Positions 7,921 to 17,089 of a stretch of 64,000 bases of DNA are shown piece by piece. Source of the DNA: Flavobacterium flabelliforme (GTDB lineage Bacteria; Bacteroidota; Bacteroidia; Flavobacteriales; Flavobacteriaceae). The stretch is from the NCBI RefSeq assembly GCF_017948675.1, contig NZ_JAGFBU010000001.1:186001-250000 (forward strand). Direction: 5' to 3'. Position numbers and translations under genes: made by a program. Below the pieces are notes generated by a model that saw only the letters and a list, made by a program, of their open reading frames with translations, was not told where the DNA came from and made no database searches. The first letter of the stretch is position 1. Each line of letters begins with the position of its first letter.

Positions 7921-8868
7921 TTATTCTTTAGAAGCTAAATAGCGTTCTGCATCTAGAGCAGCCATACAACCTGTTCCAGCAGCAGTAATTGCTTGACGGT
8001 ATACACTATCTGCAGCATCTCCGGCAACAAAAACACCTGGCACATTCGTTTTAGCACTTCCAGGAGTATTAACAATATATCCTGTTTCATCTAGAGTGAT
8101 GTAATCCTTAAAAATATCAGTATTAGGCTTATGACCAATAGCTACGAAAAAACCTGTAGCCTCAATTGTAGCAGTTTCTCCATTATTTTTATTCAACACT
8201 TTTACTCCAGTTACTACTTGCTCGTCTCCTAAAACCTCAATAGTATCGTGATTCATTAAAATGGTAATATTTTCGGTTTTGCGAACGCGTTCTTCCATGA
8301 TTTTAGAAGCTCTAAATTTTTCGCTTCTAACCAACATGGTTACTTTTTTACAAAGTTTAGATAAGTAATGTGCTTCTTCACAAGCAGAGTCTCCTGCTCC
8401 AACGATAACTACTTCTTGATTTCTGTAGAAAAAACCATCGCATACCGCACAGGCAGAAACGCCACCACCCATTTTTAAATAATGTTGTTCTGAAGGTAAA
8501 CCTAAATATTTAGCAGAAGCTCCAGTAGAAATAATTACAGTTTCACAATGCAATTCTTTAGTTCCGTTGATCCACACTTTATGTACATTATCTGAAAAAT
8601 AAACTTCAGTTGCCCATCCATCACGTACATCTGTACCAAAACGTTTTGCTTGCGCTTCTAAACCTACCATCATCTCTGGACCCGTTATTCCTTCTGGATT
8701 TCCAGGCCAGTTTTCTACTTCATTAGTTGTTGTTAGTTGTCCACCGGGTTGCATACCTTGATATAAAACAGGATTCATATTTGCTCTTGCAGCGTATATT
8801 GCAGCTGTATAACCAGCGGGACCAGAACCTATAATAAGACATTTAATTTTTTCTATTGTATCTGACAT
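7921..8868 (-). CDS. trxB: Thioredoxin-disulfide reductase
   Basis: A 315-residue flavoenzyme of the usual TrxB length. It has the N-terminal FAD motif GSGPAGYTAAIYAARA, the redox-active CAVC (Cys140-Cys143) followed by DGFF, the NADPH motif VGAGDSACEEAHYLS, and the C-terminal FAD motif VFVAGDAADSVYRQAITAAGTGCMAALDAERYL. It uses NADPH to reduce thioredoxin in the cytoplasm, feeding ribonucleotide reductase and peroxide defence. It is monocistronic: its own -7 box is at 8899-8906 and a terminator follows the stop. Confidence 0.97.
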   Translation of the reverse strand: MSDTIEKIKCLIIGSGPAGYTAAIYAARANMNPVLYQGMQPGGQLTTTNEVENWPGNPEGITGPEMMVGLEAQAKRFGTDVRDGWATEVYFSDNVHKVWINGTKELHCETVIISTGASAKYLGLPSEQHYLKMGGGVSACAVCDGFFYRNQEVVIVGAGDSACEEAHYLSKLCKKVTMLVRSEKFRASKIMEERVRKTENITILMNHDTIEVLGDEQVVTGVKVLNKNNGETATIEATGFFVAIGHKPNTDIFKDYITLDETGYIVNTPGSAKTNVPGVFVAGDAADSVYRQAITAAGTGCMAALDAERYLASKE

Positions 8869-8898
8869 AATGGAATTTTATAATAATTTTTATTGATG

Positions 8899-8906
8899 CA
8901 AATGTA
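8899..8906 (-). promoter_or_regulatory. trxB promoter -7 element
   Basis: Read on the minus strand, TACATTTG matches TAnnTTTG. It lies about 30 bp before the trxB ATG. Confidence 0.55.
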
Positions 8907-8987
8907 TGTTTTTTATTAAAAAATCGATTCAAAAACCCATCACATTTAGCTATTTAAAAATAATCGCAATCAATTTAAAATTATCAC

Positions 8988-9017
8988 TTGTAAAACACAA
9001 AAAAAGTTTTATATTTG
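8988..9017 (+). promoter_or_regulatory. tRNA-Pro promoter (TTG / TAnnTTTG)
   Basis: TTG at 8988-8990 and TATATTTG at 9010-9017, separated by 19 bp, fit both halves of the flavobacterial sigma-A promoter. The tRNA begins 10 bp downstream. This is the clearest full promoter in the window. Confidence 0.75.
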
Positions 9018-9027
9018 CACCCGATTA

Positions 9028-9102
9028 CGGGGTGTAGCGTAGCTCGGTTATCGCGCCTGCTTTGGGAGCAGGAGGCCGCAGGTTCGAATCCTGCCACCCC
9101 GA
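9028..9102 (+). tRNA. tRNA-Pro (anticodon TGG)
   Basis: The acceptor arms CGGGGTG (9028-9034) and CACCCCG (9095-9101) pair fully, with discriminator A9102. The anticodon stem CCTGC/GCAGG encloses the loop TTTGGGA, giving anticodon TGG, which reads CCN proline codons. The T arm GCAGG-TTCGAAT-CCTGC is perfect. CCA is not encoded. The gene is a single unit between a full promoter and a terminator. Confidence 0.96.
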
Positions 9103-9103
9103 C

Positions 9104-9138
9104 AAAAAAGCTGAACAGCAATGTTCGGCTTTTTTTTA
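9104..9138 (+). terminator. tRNA-Pro terminator
   Basis: The stem AAAAAGCTGAAC / GTTCGGCTTTTT (one wobble pair) around AGCAAT is followed by T residues, directly after the tRNA. Confidence 0.8.
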
Positions 9139-9493
9139 TGGAACTAATTTAAAAAAAAGGAGCTCCACTTTTCAACTTGATTTTTAAAACAAAAACGGGA
9201 TTTCAAACCAATAAAAATACCCAAAAGAACAATAAAACAATTGTAAACTGTATTGATTTGTTATTGTTAGAGAATAAAATCAAACAAAACACCTTTGTTT
9301 TTAAAACCCTGAAAAACCGATAATAGGATAAAAATTCACGTCAATAGTAGTAACAACAGCTATAAAATAGTGATAGACTGTCAAAATAAAAATGGGTAAA
9401 TAGCAAGGAATCAAACTTTAAGAAATGTTTACAAAATAGATTTTTTGAAACCATAAATAATTGTATTTTTACCGTTCAAAATTATAAAAATAA
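9139..9493. other. Gene-free stretch before parA
   Basis: About 355 bases of AT-rich sequence without a credible ORF. I looked for parS-type palindromes (TGTTnCACGTGnAACA) and DnaA boxes and saw none. The only notable short motif is TTGTATTTTTA at about 9462-9472, which could be a weak promoter for parA. Confidence 0.5.
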
Positions 9494-10261
9494 ATGGGCA
9501 AAATCATCGCGATTGCTAATCAAAAAGGAGGAGTTGGAAAGACTACAACATCGGTTAATCTTGCTGCTTCATTAGGAGTTTTAGAAAAGAAAGTATTACT
9601 TATTGATGCTGATCCACAAGCAAATGCCAGCTCTGGGGTTGGAATTGATGTTGAATCTGTTGAAATTGGTACCTATCAAATTCTAGAACACAGTCATACT
9701 CCAAAAGAGGCTATTATAAAGTGTAATGCTATAAACGTAGATATTATTCCAGCACATATTGATCTTGTGGCTATCGAAATAGAATTGGTAGACAAAGAGA
9801 ACAGAGAATATATGTTTAAAAAAGCGCTAGAAAGCATTAAAGATGACTACGACTACATCATTATTGATTGTGCTCCTTCATTAGGATTGCTAACTTTGAA
9901 TGCATTGACTGCTGCTGATTCTGTAATCATTCCAATTCAATGTGAATATTTTGCATTAGAAGGTCTAGGTAAATTGTTAAATACTATAAAAAGTATCCAA
10001 AAAATACACAATCCAGATTTAGATATAGAAGGATTATTATTGACGATGTTCGATTCTAGATTGCGTTTGTCTAACCAAGTAGTAGAAGAGGTTCAAAAAC
10101 ATTTTAACGACATGGTTTTTGACACAATCATACAAAGAAATGTAAAATTGAGTGAAGCACCTAGTTTTGGCGAAAGTATTATAAACTATGACGCAACAAG
10201 TAAAGGGGCTATTAATTACCTGCACTTGGCTCAAGAAGTTATAAAGAAAAACAGCAAATAG
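9494..10261 (+). CDS. parA: Chromosome-partitioning ATPase ParA/Soj
   Basis: A 255-residue ParA-type ATPase of chromosomal (Soj) size. It has the deviant Walker A motif NQKGGVGKTTTSVNLAASLG with both Lys residues, Walker A' (DADPQANASSGVG), and Walker B (YIIIDCAPSLGLLTLNAL). It binds DNA non-specifically in its ATP dimer form and moves ParB-parS complexes during segregation. It is 4 bp upstream of parB. No N-terminal HTH extension is present, which separates it from type Ia plasmid ParA proteins. Confidence 0.96.
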   Translation: MGKIIAIANQKGGVGKTTTSVNLAASLGVLEKKVLLIDADPQANASSGVGIDVESVEIGTYQILEHSHTPKEAIIKCNAINVDIIPAHIDLVAIEIELVDKENREYMFKKALESIKDDYDYIIIDCAPSLGLLTLNALTAADSVIIPIQCEYFALEGLGKLLNTIKSIQKIHNPDLDIEGLLLTMFDSRLRLSNQVVEEVQKHFNDMVFDTIIQRNVKLSEAPSFGESIINYDATSKGAINYLHLAQEVIKKNSK

Positions 10262-10265
10262 TTTT

Positions 10266-11165
10266 ATGGCAAAAGCACTTAAAAAACAAGCCTTAGGAAG
10301 AGGATTATCAGCATTATTAAAAGATCCAGAAAACGATATAAAATCTGTTGACGATAAGAATGCAGATAAAGTAGTGGGAAATATTATTGAGCTTGAAATA
10401 GAAGCTATTGAAATAAATCCTTTTCAGCCTAGAAGTAACTTCAATGAAGAATCGCTAAGAGAACTAGCAACTTCTATTAGAGAATTAGGTGTTATTCAGC
10501 CTATTACTGTTAGAAAGCTAGAATTTAATAAGTACCAATTAATTTCTGGAGAACGTCGTCTTCGCGCTTCTACTTTAGTGGGATTGACTACTGTTCCTGC
10601 TTACATTCGTATTGCAAATGATAACGAATCGCTGGTTATGGCATTGGTAGAAAACATCCAGCGTCATGATTTAGATCCAATAGAAATTGCACTTTCTTAC
10701 CAACGTTTAATTGATGAAATTCAATTAACGCAGGAGCAAATGAGTGAACGTGTGGGTAAAAAAAGATCTACAATCGCCAATTATTTACGACTATTAAAGT
10801 TAGATCCAATTATCCAAACTGGGATTCGTGATGGTTTTATTAGTATGGGTCATGGACGTGCGATAATCAATATTGAAGATCTTGATATTCAAACTGACAT
10901 CTATCAAAAAATCGTAAGTCAAAACTTATCGGTACGTGATACAGAGGCATTGGTGAAAAACTATCAAGAAAGTTTAAAACCTAAACCAGAAGGAAAGCCT
11001 AAAACAGCTTCTTTTGAAATTGAGGACTCTCAAAAAAACCTCTTTGTCAATTATTTTGGAGCTAAAGTAGATGTTAAAATAGCTGGAAATGGCAAAGGTA
11101 AAATTACCATTCCTTTTGACTCTGAAGAAGATTTTAATAGAATCATTAAATTAATAAACGAATAA
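10266..11165 (+). CDS. parB: Chromosome-partitioning protein ParB/Spo0J
   Basis: A 299-residue protein starting MAKALKKQALGRGLSALL, the typical ParB N-terminus. The CTP-binding ParB/Sulfiredoxin domain contains NPFQPRSNFNEESLRELATSI and the box II motif GERRLRA. Next is the HTH (QEQMSERVGKKRSTIANYLRLLKL) that reads parS, and a C-terminal dimerisation region. It works with ParA in origin segregation and SMC loading. The DUF5683 gene starts on the base after its stop codon. Confidence 0.96.
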   Translation: MAKALKKQALGRGLSALLKDPENDIKSVDDKNADKVVGNIIELEIEAIEINPFQPRSNFNEESLRELATSIRELGVIQPITVRKLEFNKYQLISGERRLRASTLVGLTTVPAYIRIANDNESLVMALVENIQRHDLDPIEIALSYQRLIDEIQLTQEQMSERVGKKRSTIANYLRLLKLDPIIQTGIRDGFISMGHGRAIINIEDLDIQTDIYQKIVSQNLSVRDTEALVKNYQESLKPKPEGKPKTASFEIEDSQKNLFVNYFGAKVDVKIAGNGKGKITIPFDSEEDFNRIIKLINE

Positions 11166-11726
11166 GTGAATAAAATTATTTTCATAGTTCTATTCTTATT
11201 TAGCCTTGGAACTGCAACTGTTTATTCGCAAAAAAAAACAGATGCAGTTCTTGTGGCTAAAGACACTTTGAAATCAAATGACATTGATCCTTTGACTCCA
11301 GCAAAAGCTGCTTTTTTCTCAGCAGTTTTACCAGGTTTAGGACAAGCCTACAACAAAAAATATTGGAAAATTCCTTTAGTTTATGGTGCTCTTGGTACCA
11401 GCCTTTATTTTTATATTGATAATAATAAAAAATACCATCAGTATAGAGATGCTTATAAAAGCAGATTAGAAGGATATGTCACCGACGATTTAGCTTTTTT
11501 AGACAATACTCGATTAATTGCTGCACAAAAATTTTACCAACGCAATCGCGACTTATCGGCTTTAATTACGGTAGCCTTTTATGCGTTAAATATTATTGAT
11601 GCCAATGTAGATGCCGCTTTAATCCAATTTAATGTTGATGAATCTCTATCGATACGTCCAGTACTTTACCCAAATGATGTAACATTAAAAACAAATGTTG
11701 GACTAACCCTTAATTACCGTTTTTAA
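11166..11726 (+). CDS. DUF5683 exported protein
   Basis: A 186-residue protein with a GTG start immediately after the parB stop, and a signal peptide ending about YSQ (residue 22). The conserved AAFFSAVLPGLGQAYNKKYWKIPLVYGALGTSLYFY is typical of DUF5683 proteins, common between parB and dapB in Flavobacteriaceae. The motif is hydrophobic and Gly-rich, so it may be membrane-inserted. Its biochemical role is unknown. The operon position suggests co-expression with segregation and cell-wall precursor genes rather than a known function. Confidence 0.8.
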   Translation: MNKIIFIVLFLFSLGTATVYSQKKTDAVLVAKDTLKSNDIDPLTPAKAAFFSAVLPGLGQAYNKKYWKIPLVYGALGTSLYFYIDNNKKYHQYRDAYKSRLEGYVTDDLAFLDNTRLIAAQKFYQRNRDLSALITVAFYALNIIDANVDAALIQFNVDESLSIRPVLYPNDVTLKTNVGLTLNYRF

Positions 11727-11768
11727 TAGGTAAAATTAAGAACATACAAATTTAAATAAATACCCAGT

Positions 11769-11966
11769 ATGAGATTAAATAACAAAATAGGAAATAGGTA
11801 TTATTTAATAATCATTTCGTTTCTAATTTTGATTAATTTAATAAATTACTCCAATATCAAAAGTTTTGAATCCTTAAGAATGAATGATTTTTTTTCAGGA
11901 GCATTTATTGGAATACTCATACCATTAGCTTTTGTAGGAATGCTAAATTACATAAAAACTAAATAA
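11769..11966 (+). CDS. Small two-helix membrane protein
   Basis: A 65-residue protein with two hydrophobic segments (about 12-25, YYLIIISFLILINL, and 43-59, FSGAFIGILIPLAFVGM) and a basic tail. No family is recognised. It sits 42 bp after DUF5683, and its stop codon directly abuts the dapB ATG, which is strong positional support that it is a real operon member. Confidence 0.6.
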   Translation: MRLNNKIGNRYYLIIISFLILINLINYSNIKSFESLRMNDFFSGAFIGILIPLAFVGMLNYIKTK

Positions 11967-12665
11967 ATGAAAATTGCGCTTTTAGGATATGGAAAAATGG
12001 GTCAAGTTATTGAGCGAATAGCGCTTGAAAGAGGCCGTGAAATCGTTTTGAAAAAAGACGAAAACAGCACTTTTGAAGGACTTTCTAATGCTGATGTAGC
12101 AATTGATTTTAGTGTTCCCTCTGCTGCAGTTCAAAATATCTCTGCTTGTTTTCATGCTAATGTTCCTGTAATTTCAGGGACAACAGGTTGGCTCGAACAC
12201 TATGATGAAATGGTCGCGTTGTGTAAGTCTACTAATGGTGGATTTATCTCTAGCTCTAATTTTAGTTTAGGGGTAAATATTTTCTTTGAAATCAATGAAT
12301 ATTTGGCAAAAATCATGTCAAAATTTGATTCTTATTCTGTAAATATGGAAGAAATTCATCATACTCAAAAATTAGATGCACCAAGCGGAACGGCAATTTC
12401 ATTAGCCAGAGGAATAATCGAAAATAGTTCTTACACGGAGTGGACTTTAGAAAATGCAGCGCCAAAACAAATTCATATAGAAACCAAACGAATAGGATCA
12501 GTACCGGGAACACACACGGTAACTTACAATTCGGGCGTAGACGCAATAGAAATAAAACATACTGCTCACAATCGAGAAGGTTTTGCTCTTGGAGCCTTAA
12601 TTGCTGCAGAATGGATTGTTGGCAAACAAGGCATTTTTACTATGAAGGATGTTTTAGAACTTTAA
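11967..12665 (+). CDS. dapB: 4-hydroxy-tetrahydrodipicolinate reductase
   Basis: A 232-residue enzyme, a little shorter than E. coli DapB (273) as usual for Bacteroidota. It has the N-terminal dinucleotide motif GYGKMGQ, SGTTGW in the middle, and the catalytic/substrate signature EIHHTQKLDAPSGTA with the catalytic Lys. It reduces HTPA with NAD(P)H in the diaminopimelate/lysine pathway, supplying peptidoglycan precursors. It is the last gene before a 125-bp gap and lepB. Confidence 0.96.
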   Translation: MKIALLGYGKMGQVIERIALERGREIVLKKDENSTFEGLSNADVAIDFSVPSAAVQNISACFHANVPVISGTTGWLEHYDEMVALCKSTNGGFISSSNFSLGVNIFFEINEYLAKIMSKFDSYSVNMEEIHHTQKLDAPSGTAISLARGIIENSSYTEWTLENAAPKQIHIETKRIGSVPGTHTVTYNSGVDAIEIKHTAHNREGFALGALIAAEWIVGKQGIFTMKDVLEL

Positions 12666-12790
12666 ACGGGTTTTAAACTATTATTTTTTGTATTTATTTT
12701 ATAATTTTCAATCAAATATATTAATCACAAACATTGTCGAGTTAGCTCCTGTTTAGCTTAGCAATTATTTAATCAAAAAAACATCATATT

Positions 12791-14344
12791 ATGTCAGTAT
12801 ATCAATGGTTTATTTTTTTCTTGCTTATCCAAATCGTTCACTTTTTAGGAACTTGGAAATTGTATGAAAGCGCTGGTAGAAAAAAATGGGAAGCAGCAAT
12901 TCCTGTGTATAATGCAATCGTTTTAATGAAAATAATAAAAAGACCTACCTGGTGGACCATTTTATTATTTCTTCCTATTATCAACTTGATTATGTTTCCT
13001 GTTGTTTGGATAGAAACGTTACGTAGTTTTGGAAAGCGCTCTACTTTAGATACTTTTTTAGGAATTTTTACTCTTGGATTTTATATCTATTATGTAAACT
13101 ACACACAAAAATTAGAGTATGTATCAGACAGAAGTTTAGTTCCAAAATCAAAAACAGCAGATACGATAAGTTCTTTGCTTTTTGCAGTTATTGTAGCCAC
13201 ATTGGTACATACTTATTTAATTCAACCGTACACAATCCCAACTCCTTCATTAGAAAAATCATTATTAGTTGGAGATTTTCTATTTGTTAGCAAAATGAAT
13301 TACGGAGCTAGAGTACCTATGACTACCATTGCATTACCGATGGTTCATGACTCAATTCCTTTGACAAAACTAAAATCGTACTTATCCTATCCTCAATTGC
13401 CGTACATGAGATTACCGGGAATTCAGAATATTAATCGTACCGATATTGTAGTTTTTAACTGGCCCGTAGATACTGTATATCGTTTTTTTGACACATCAAA
13501 AAGACGTGCTTATAAGCCTGTAGACAAAAAATCAAATTATGTAAAAAGATGTGTTGGTATACCTGGAGATTCTTTGGCTATAAAAGATGGAGTCGTTTAC
13601 ATTGATGGTAAAATATTACAATTACCAGAGAGAGCAAAACCACAATTCTCTTATAAAATTGCTTTTGATGGAAAAACTGCTGTTAATCTTGAATATTTAT
13701 TTAAAGATTTAGACATAACAGATCCAGCTTTTTTTACAAATGACGTAAAAAGAGATACACTTTTTTTAAGTGCATTAACAGAAGTTGGAGCGCAAAGATT
13801 TAAAGACACACCCGGAATTACAGCTGTTATAAGACAAATTTCTACCGCTCCAGACAATGGCGTTTTTCCTCATATTAACAAATGGAATAAGGATAATTAC
13901 GGACCAATATACATTCCGCAACAAGGAAAAACTGTTGCTTTGAACTTAGAAACGTTACCTTTTTACAAAGCGATAATAACAGATTACGAAAATAATGAGT
14001 TAAAGGTAGAGGGTTCAGAAATAAAAATTAATGGCAAAGTAGCAACTACTTATACCTTTAATCAAAATTATTATTGGATGATGGGAGACAACCGTCACAA
14101 CTCAGAAGATAGCCGTTATTGGGGTTTTGTACCACAAAATCATATCGTAGGAAAACCTATTTTTATCTGGCTAAGTAATGATCCGAACGGTAAAGGAATA
14201 AATAAAATACGCTGGGATAGAGTTTTTACTACAGTTAGTGGTGAAGGACAACCTCAATCCTACTTTAAATTGTTCTTACTCGGTTTAGTGGTTTTCTTTG
14301 TAGGTGAATATTTTTGGAAAAAAAGAAAACAGGCAAAAGTGTAA
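12791..14344 (+). CDS. lepB: Signal peptidase I (long Bacteroidota form)
   Basis: A 517-residue membrane serine protease, about 200 residues longer than E. coli LepB. The N-terminus holds two or three hydrophobic segments (a DUF5684-like region, residues 1-100) before the catalytic part. The catalytic Ser is Ser153 in IPTPSLEKSL and the general-base Lys is Lys252 in KRCVGIPGDS. The C-terminal box is MMGDNRHNSEDSRYWGFVP. The 99-residue gap between Ser and Lys is longer than in E. coli (about 55). A final TM segment precedes the KKRKQAKV tail. It removes signal peptides at the outer face of the inner membrane. Confidence 0.94.
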   Translation: MSVYQWFIFFLLIQIVHFLGTWKLYESAGRKKWEAAIPVYNAIVLMKIIKRPTWWTILLFLPIINLIMFPVVWIETLRSFGKRSTLDTFLGIFTLGFYIYYVNYTQKLEYVSDRSLVPKSKTADTISSLLFAVIVATLVHTYLIQPYTIPTPSLEKSLLVGDFLFVSKMNYGARVPMTTIALPMVHDSIPLTKLKSYLSYPQLPYMRLPGIQNINRTDIVVFNWPVDTVYRFFDTSKRRAYKPVDKKSNYVKRCVGIPGDSLAIKDGVVYIDGKILQLPERAKPQFSYKIAFDGKTAVNLEYLFKDLDITDPAFFTNDVKRDTLFLSALTEVGAQRFKDTPGITAVIRQISTAPDNGVFPHINKWNKDNYGPIYIPQQGKTVALNLETLPFYKAIITDYENNELKVEGSEIKINGKVATTYTFNQNYYWMMGDNRHNSEDSRYWGFVPQNHIVGKPIFIWLSNDPNGKGINKIRWDRVFTTVSGEGQPQSYFKLFLLGLVVFFVGEYFWKKRKQAKV

Positions 14345-14357
14345 ACATAAGGAATTG

Positions 14358-14400
14358 AAAGGGTAAGGTTTAAAATAATATTAGACTTTACCCTTTACTT
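14358..14400 (+). terminator. Probable lepB terminator
   Basis: The inverted repeat AAAGGGTAAGGTTT ... GACTTTACCCTTT followed by ACTTTTT could terminate lepB transcription. The stem has mismatches at the loop end, so the call is moderate. Confidence 0.5.
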
Positions 14401-14417
14401 TTTAAACTAGTAAATAA

Positions 14418-15044
14418 ATGAATACTTTAATACACCCTACCTATTTCCCATCGATTAGTCATTTCGTTGCTATGGCTCAGGCGGATAAAATTACTTTTGA
14501 AATTGAGGATAATTTCCAAAAACAAACCAATAGAAATAGAACTTACATCTACAGTCCAAACGGAATTTTATTATTAAACATTCCAATTAAGCATTCAAAA
14601 GAAAACCGTCAAAAAACAAAAGAAATTAGAATTGAACCTGATTTTGATTGGCAAAAACAACATTTTAAATCTTTAGAAGCAGCCTATAGAAGTTCTCCAT
14701 TTTTCGAGTTTTTTGAAGATGATCTTCGTCCTCTTTTTGAAAAAAAGTATGAGTTCTTATTAGATCTTAATTTTGAAGTATTAGATATTGTATTCAAATG
14801 TTTAAGAATGAAAGTGGAATACAATAAAACTACCGAATATTTTCATCAAGTAGATGAGAATAATATTTCTGACTATAGAAATTTAGTTGAAGGAAAAAAA
14901 GACATTTCTGAATTTGAGAAATACACTCAGGTTTTTGATGATAAATATGGATTCCTTAACAACCTTAGTATTTTGGATCTATTATTCAATGAAGGCAAAT
15001 ATGCAATGGAATATCTTAAAGAACAAAAATTAATCATCAAATAG
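14418..15044 (+). CDS. WbqC family protein
   Basis: A 208-residue protein. The N-terminal HPTYFPSISHFVAMAQADKI and DNFQKQTNRNRTYI (residues 6-50) are the WbqC signature, seen in proteins linked to surface polysaccharide or amino-sugar modification in some gene clusters. Here it is outside any such cluster and follows lepB, which is common in flavobacteria. The protein is soluble and lacks a signal peptide. The reaction is not known. Confidence 0.85.
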   Translation: MNTLIHPTYFPSISHFVAMAQADKITFEIEDNFQKQTNRNRTYIYSPNGILLLNIPIKHSKENRQKTKEIRIEPDFDWQKQHFKSLEAAYRSSPFFEFFEDDLRPLFEKKYEFLLDLNFEVLDIVFKCLRMKVEYNKTTEYFHQVDENNISDYRNLVEGKKDISEFEKYTQVFDDKYGFLNNLSILDLLFNEGKYAMEYLKEQKLIIK

Positions 15045-15055
15045 TAAAGTCACTT

Positions 15056-16102
15056 TTACTCTAATGATAATCGTGCAAGGATAGGAAAATGATCTGAATT
15101 GATAAAACTAGGGAAGCTTTCAAAACTCTTGACAGTCATTTTTTCATCAGTAAAAATATAATCAATTCTAGCGGGATAATATCTAAATTTATAGGTGCTT
15201 CCAAAACCAGTTCCAGCTTCTTCAAAACCATCCTTCATTTTCCCCTTAATACTTCTGTAAACATAAGAAAAAGCACTGTTATTCATATCTCCGCAGATGA
15301 TAATTGGATAAGTACATTCCGTTTTATGAGTAGCAAATATTTCAGCTTGTTGCTGTTGTTGCTTAAAAGCTTTACTGATTCTAATAAACAACTTTTGCGA
15401 TTTCTGCTGGTTAATGACATCAATATTCTCATCTATTTCATTTACATCTGGAGAAATTTTAATGGATTGTAAGTGCATATTGTACACTCGGATAATATCC
15501 TTTCCTTTTTTTATATCTGCAAAAACAACATTATTATTAGAATTTGGAAAAATGATATTTCCCTGATTGATAATAGGAAATTTAGAGAAAATAGCTTGAC
15601 CGCCTTTAATTTTATCACCTGTTGTAAAAATATAGCGGTGTGGATAAACTTTTAGATCAATATTAGCGGAAGGTGCGTATTCCTGAATGCACAAAATATC
15701 GGGATTTTTTTCATTTATAAAACCTACAATATCTGTTGGAACATCATCTCTGTCAATCCACTTAAAAACGTTTAACAGACGAACATTATAACTCATTACA
15801 GTAAAGTCATCTTCTTCTACAGAAAATTTTGGAGCAGAAAATTTGTAGAATTTATTTATAAAAGTAATTCCTAACAATAAAACTAAACCGGAAACAACCA
15901 ATTGTTTTTTGAATTGAAATGCCCAATAAATAAAAAACAAAGCATTAAATATAAAAAAAAGAGGCATGAAAAGAGTTAATACTGACAACAAAGGAAAAGA
16001 TTTTGGGGCCAAGAAAGGCAAAACATAAGCAATGAAAGTCACCAGTGTAAGAACAATATTTAAAAAAAACATTACTTTATTAAACCATGACAGATTTTTC
16101 AT
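15056..16102 (-). CDS. Membrane-anchored endonuclease/exonuclease/phosphatase family protein
   Basis: A 348-residue protein. Residues 1-85 carry three hydrophobic helices. Residues from about 98 form an EEP (DNase I-like) domain with VMSYNVRLLNVF (Asn), LCIQEY (metal-binding Glu), CGDMNNS (Asp/Asn pair) and C-terminal NSDHFPI (catalytic His). The active-site set looks complete. Substrate could be nucleic acid, phosphoinositide-like lipid or another phosphodiester; the membrane anchor makes a DNA-repair role less likely. It sits downstream of the two rhomboid genes on the same strand. Confidence 0.88.
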   Translation of the reverse strand: MKNLSWFNKVMFFLNIVLTLVTFIAYVLPFLAPKSFPLLSVLTLFMPLFFIFNALFFIYWAFQFKKQLVVSGLVLLLGITFINKFYKFSAPKFSVEEDDFTVMSYNVRLLNVFKWIDRDDVPTDIVGFINEKNPDILCIQEYAPSANIDLKVYPHRYIFTTGDKIKGGQAIFSKFPIINQGNIIFPNSNNNVVFADIKKGKDIIRVYNMHLQSIKISPDVNEIDENIDVINQQKSQKLFIRISKAFKQQQQQAEIFATHKTECTYPIIICGDMNNSAFSYVYRSIKGKMKDGFEEAGTGFGSTYKFRYYPARIDYIFTDEKMTVKSFESFPSFINSDHFPILARLSLE

Positions 16103-16191
16103 TTGCTATATTTTAGTATTATCAAACAGAGATAAAAAATAGATAGGATATGGGCCAAAACTTATAAACGTATTTTATATCTAAAAGGTAT

Positions 16192-17061
16192 TTATTTCCC
16201 CACTTTAAACAAGAATTCTTTTTCTTCTTTTGTTAGACTATCATAACCGGATTGACTAATTTTATCTAAAATCTCATCAATTTGCTGCTGTGATTTGTCT
16301 TTAGTAACTATTTTAGAAACAACTTTTTCAACGGGTTTATTGTAATTTTTATGTACTTTTTTAAATGGTGTGCTTTGTCTTTTATTGAATAAATTTGCAA
16401 AAAAATCTAAAACTGAAGTAACAACTTTACTTAAATCAGTTCCATTTTGTAGCAATTTAATAAATATAAAACCAAAAAAAGCACCTGCAAGATGTGAAAT
16501 ATGTCCTCCCATATTTTCAGAACGAATTTGCATCAAGTCAATAAGAACAATTACTGCCGTTACATGCCACAATTTTACATTTCCTATGATAAACAACCGT
16601 AGCTCCATGAAAGGATTATAGGTTGCCGTTGCAACCAAAATCGCCATTATTGCTGCAGAAGCACCCACTATTGGAGCATTAATATTAAGAATATAAAATA
16701 CAGAAATATAAATAATTCCAGCAAAAATTGCACTCAAGATATATAAACCCAATAATTGCTTCCCTGTAAAATACGTCATAAACAATCGGCCAGCAAAATT
16801 TAAAACAATCAAATTAAAAATAATGTGCATGAAACCACTGTGAAAAAAAGCATAGGTAAGCAAAGACCAAGGTTTCCATAATAAAAAAGAAGGATTTGAC
16901 GACAAACTTACATAATCGATATAATCAATAGTAAGACCTAAGAAAGATAAAATGGCAAAAAATAACCAAGGGATTACAAATAATGAAATATTCCAGAAAA
17001 TTAGCTTAATTACTATTCCTCCTGCCTTGTATTGCAATTTTAAGTCGTCTAATATATTCAT
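16192..17061 (-). CDS. Rhomboid intramembrane serine protease (1)
   Basis: A 289-residue polytopic protein with about six TM helices. WSLLTYAFFHSGFMHIIFN is the typical rhomboid N-terminal helix (His/Asn). The catalytic Ser135 is in GASAA and His190 in GGHISHLAGAFFGF. A soluble C-terminal tail of about 85 residues (Lys-rich, then IDEILDKISQSGYDSLTKEEKEFL) resembles the short DUF6576-type tail of Bacteroidota rhomboids. It cleaves TM segments within the membrane; substrates are unknown. It follows rhomboid 2 by 28 bp and is probably co-transcribed with mutL. Confidence 0.93.
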   Translation of the reverse strand: MNILDDLKLQYKAGGIVIKLIFWNISLFVIPWLFFAILSFLGLTIDYIDYVSLSSNPSFLLWKPWSLLTYAFFHSGFMHIIFNLIVLNFAGRLFMTYFTGKQLLGLYILSAIFAGIIYISVFYILNINAPIVGASAAIMAILVATATYNPFMELRLFIIGNVKLWHVTAVIVLIDLMQIRSENMGGHISHLAGAFFGFIFIKLLQNGTDLSKVVTSVLDFFANLFNKRQSTPFKKVHKNYNKPVEKVVSKIVTKDKSQQQIDEILDKISQSGYDSLTKEEKEFLFKVGK

Positions 17062-17089
17062 ATCCTTCTAGGAGTTTTATGGTATTAAA

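Noticed and set aside
9139-9493. Possible parS or origin next to parAB
   Set aside because: No parS-like palindrome or DnaA-box cluster can be seen in the stretch.
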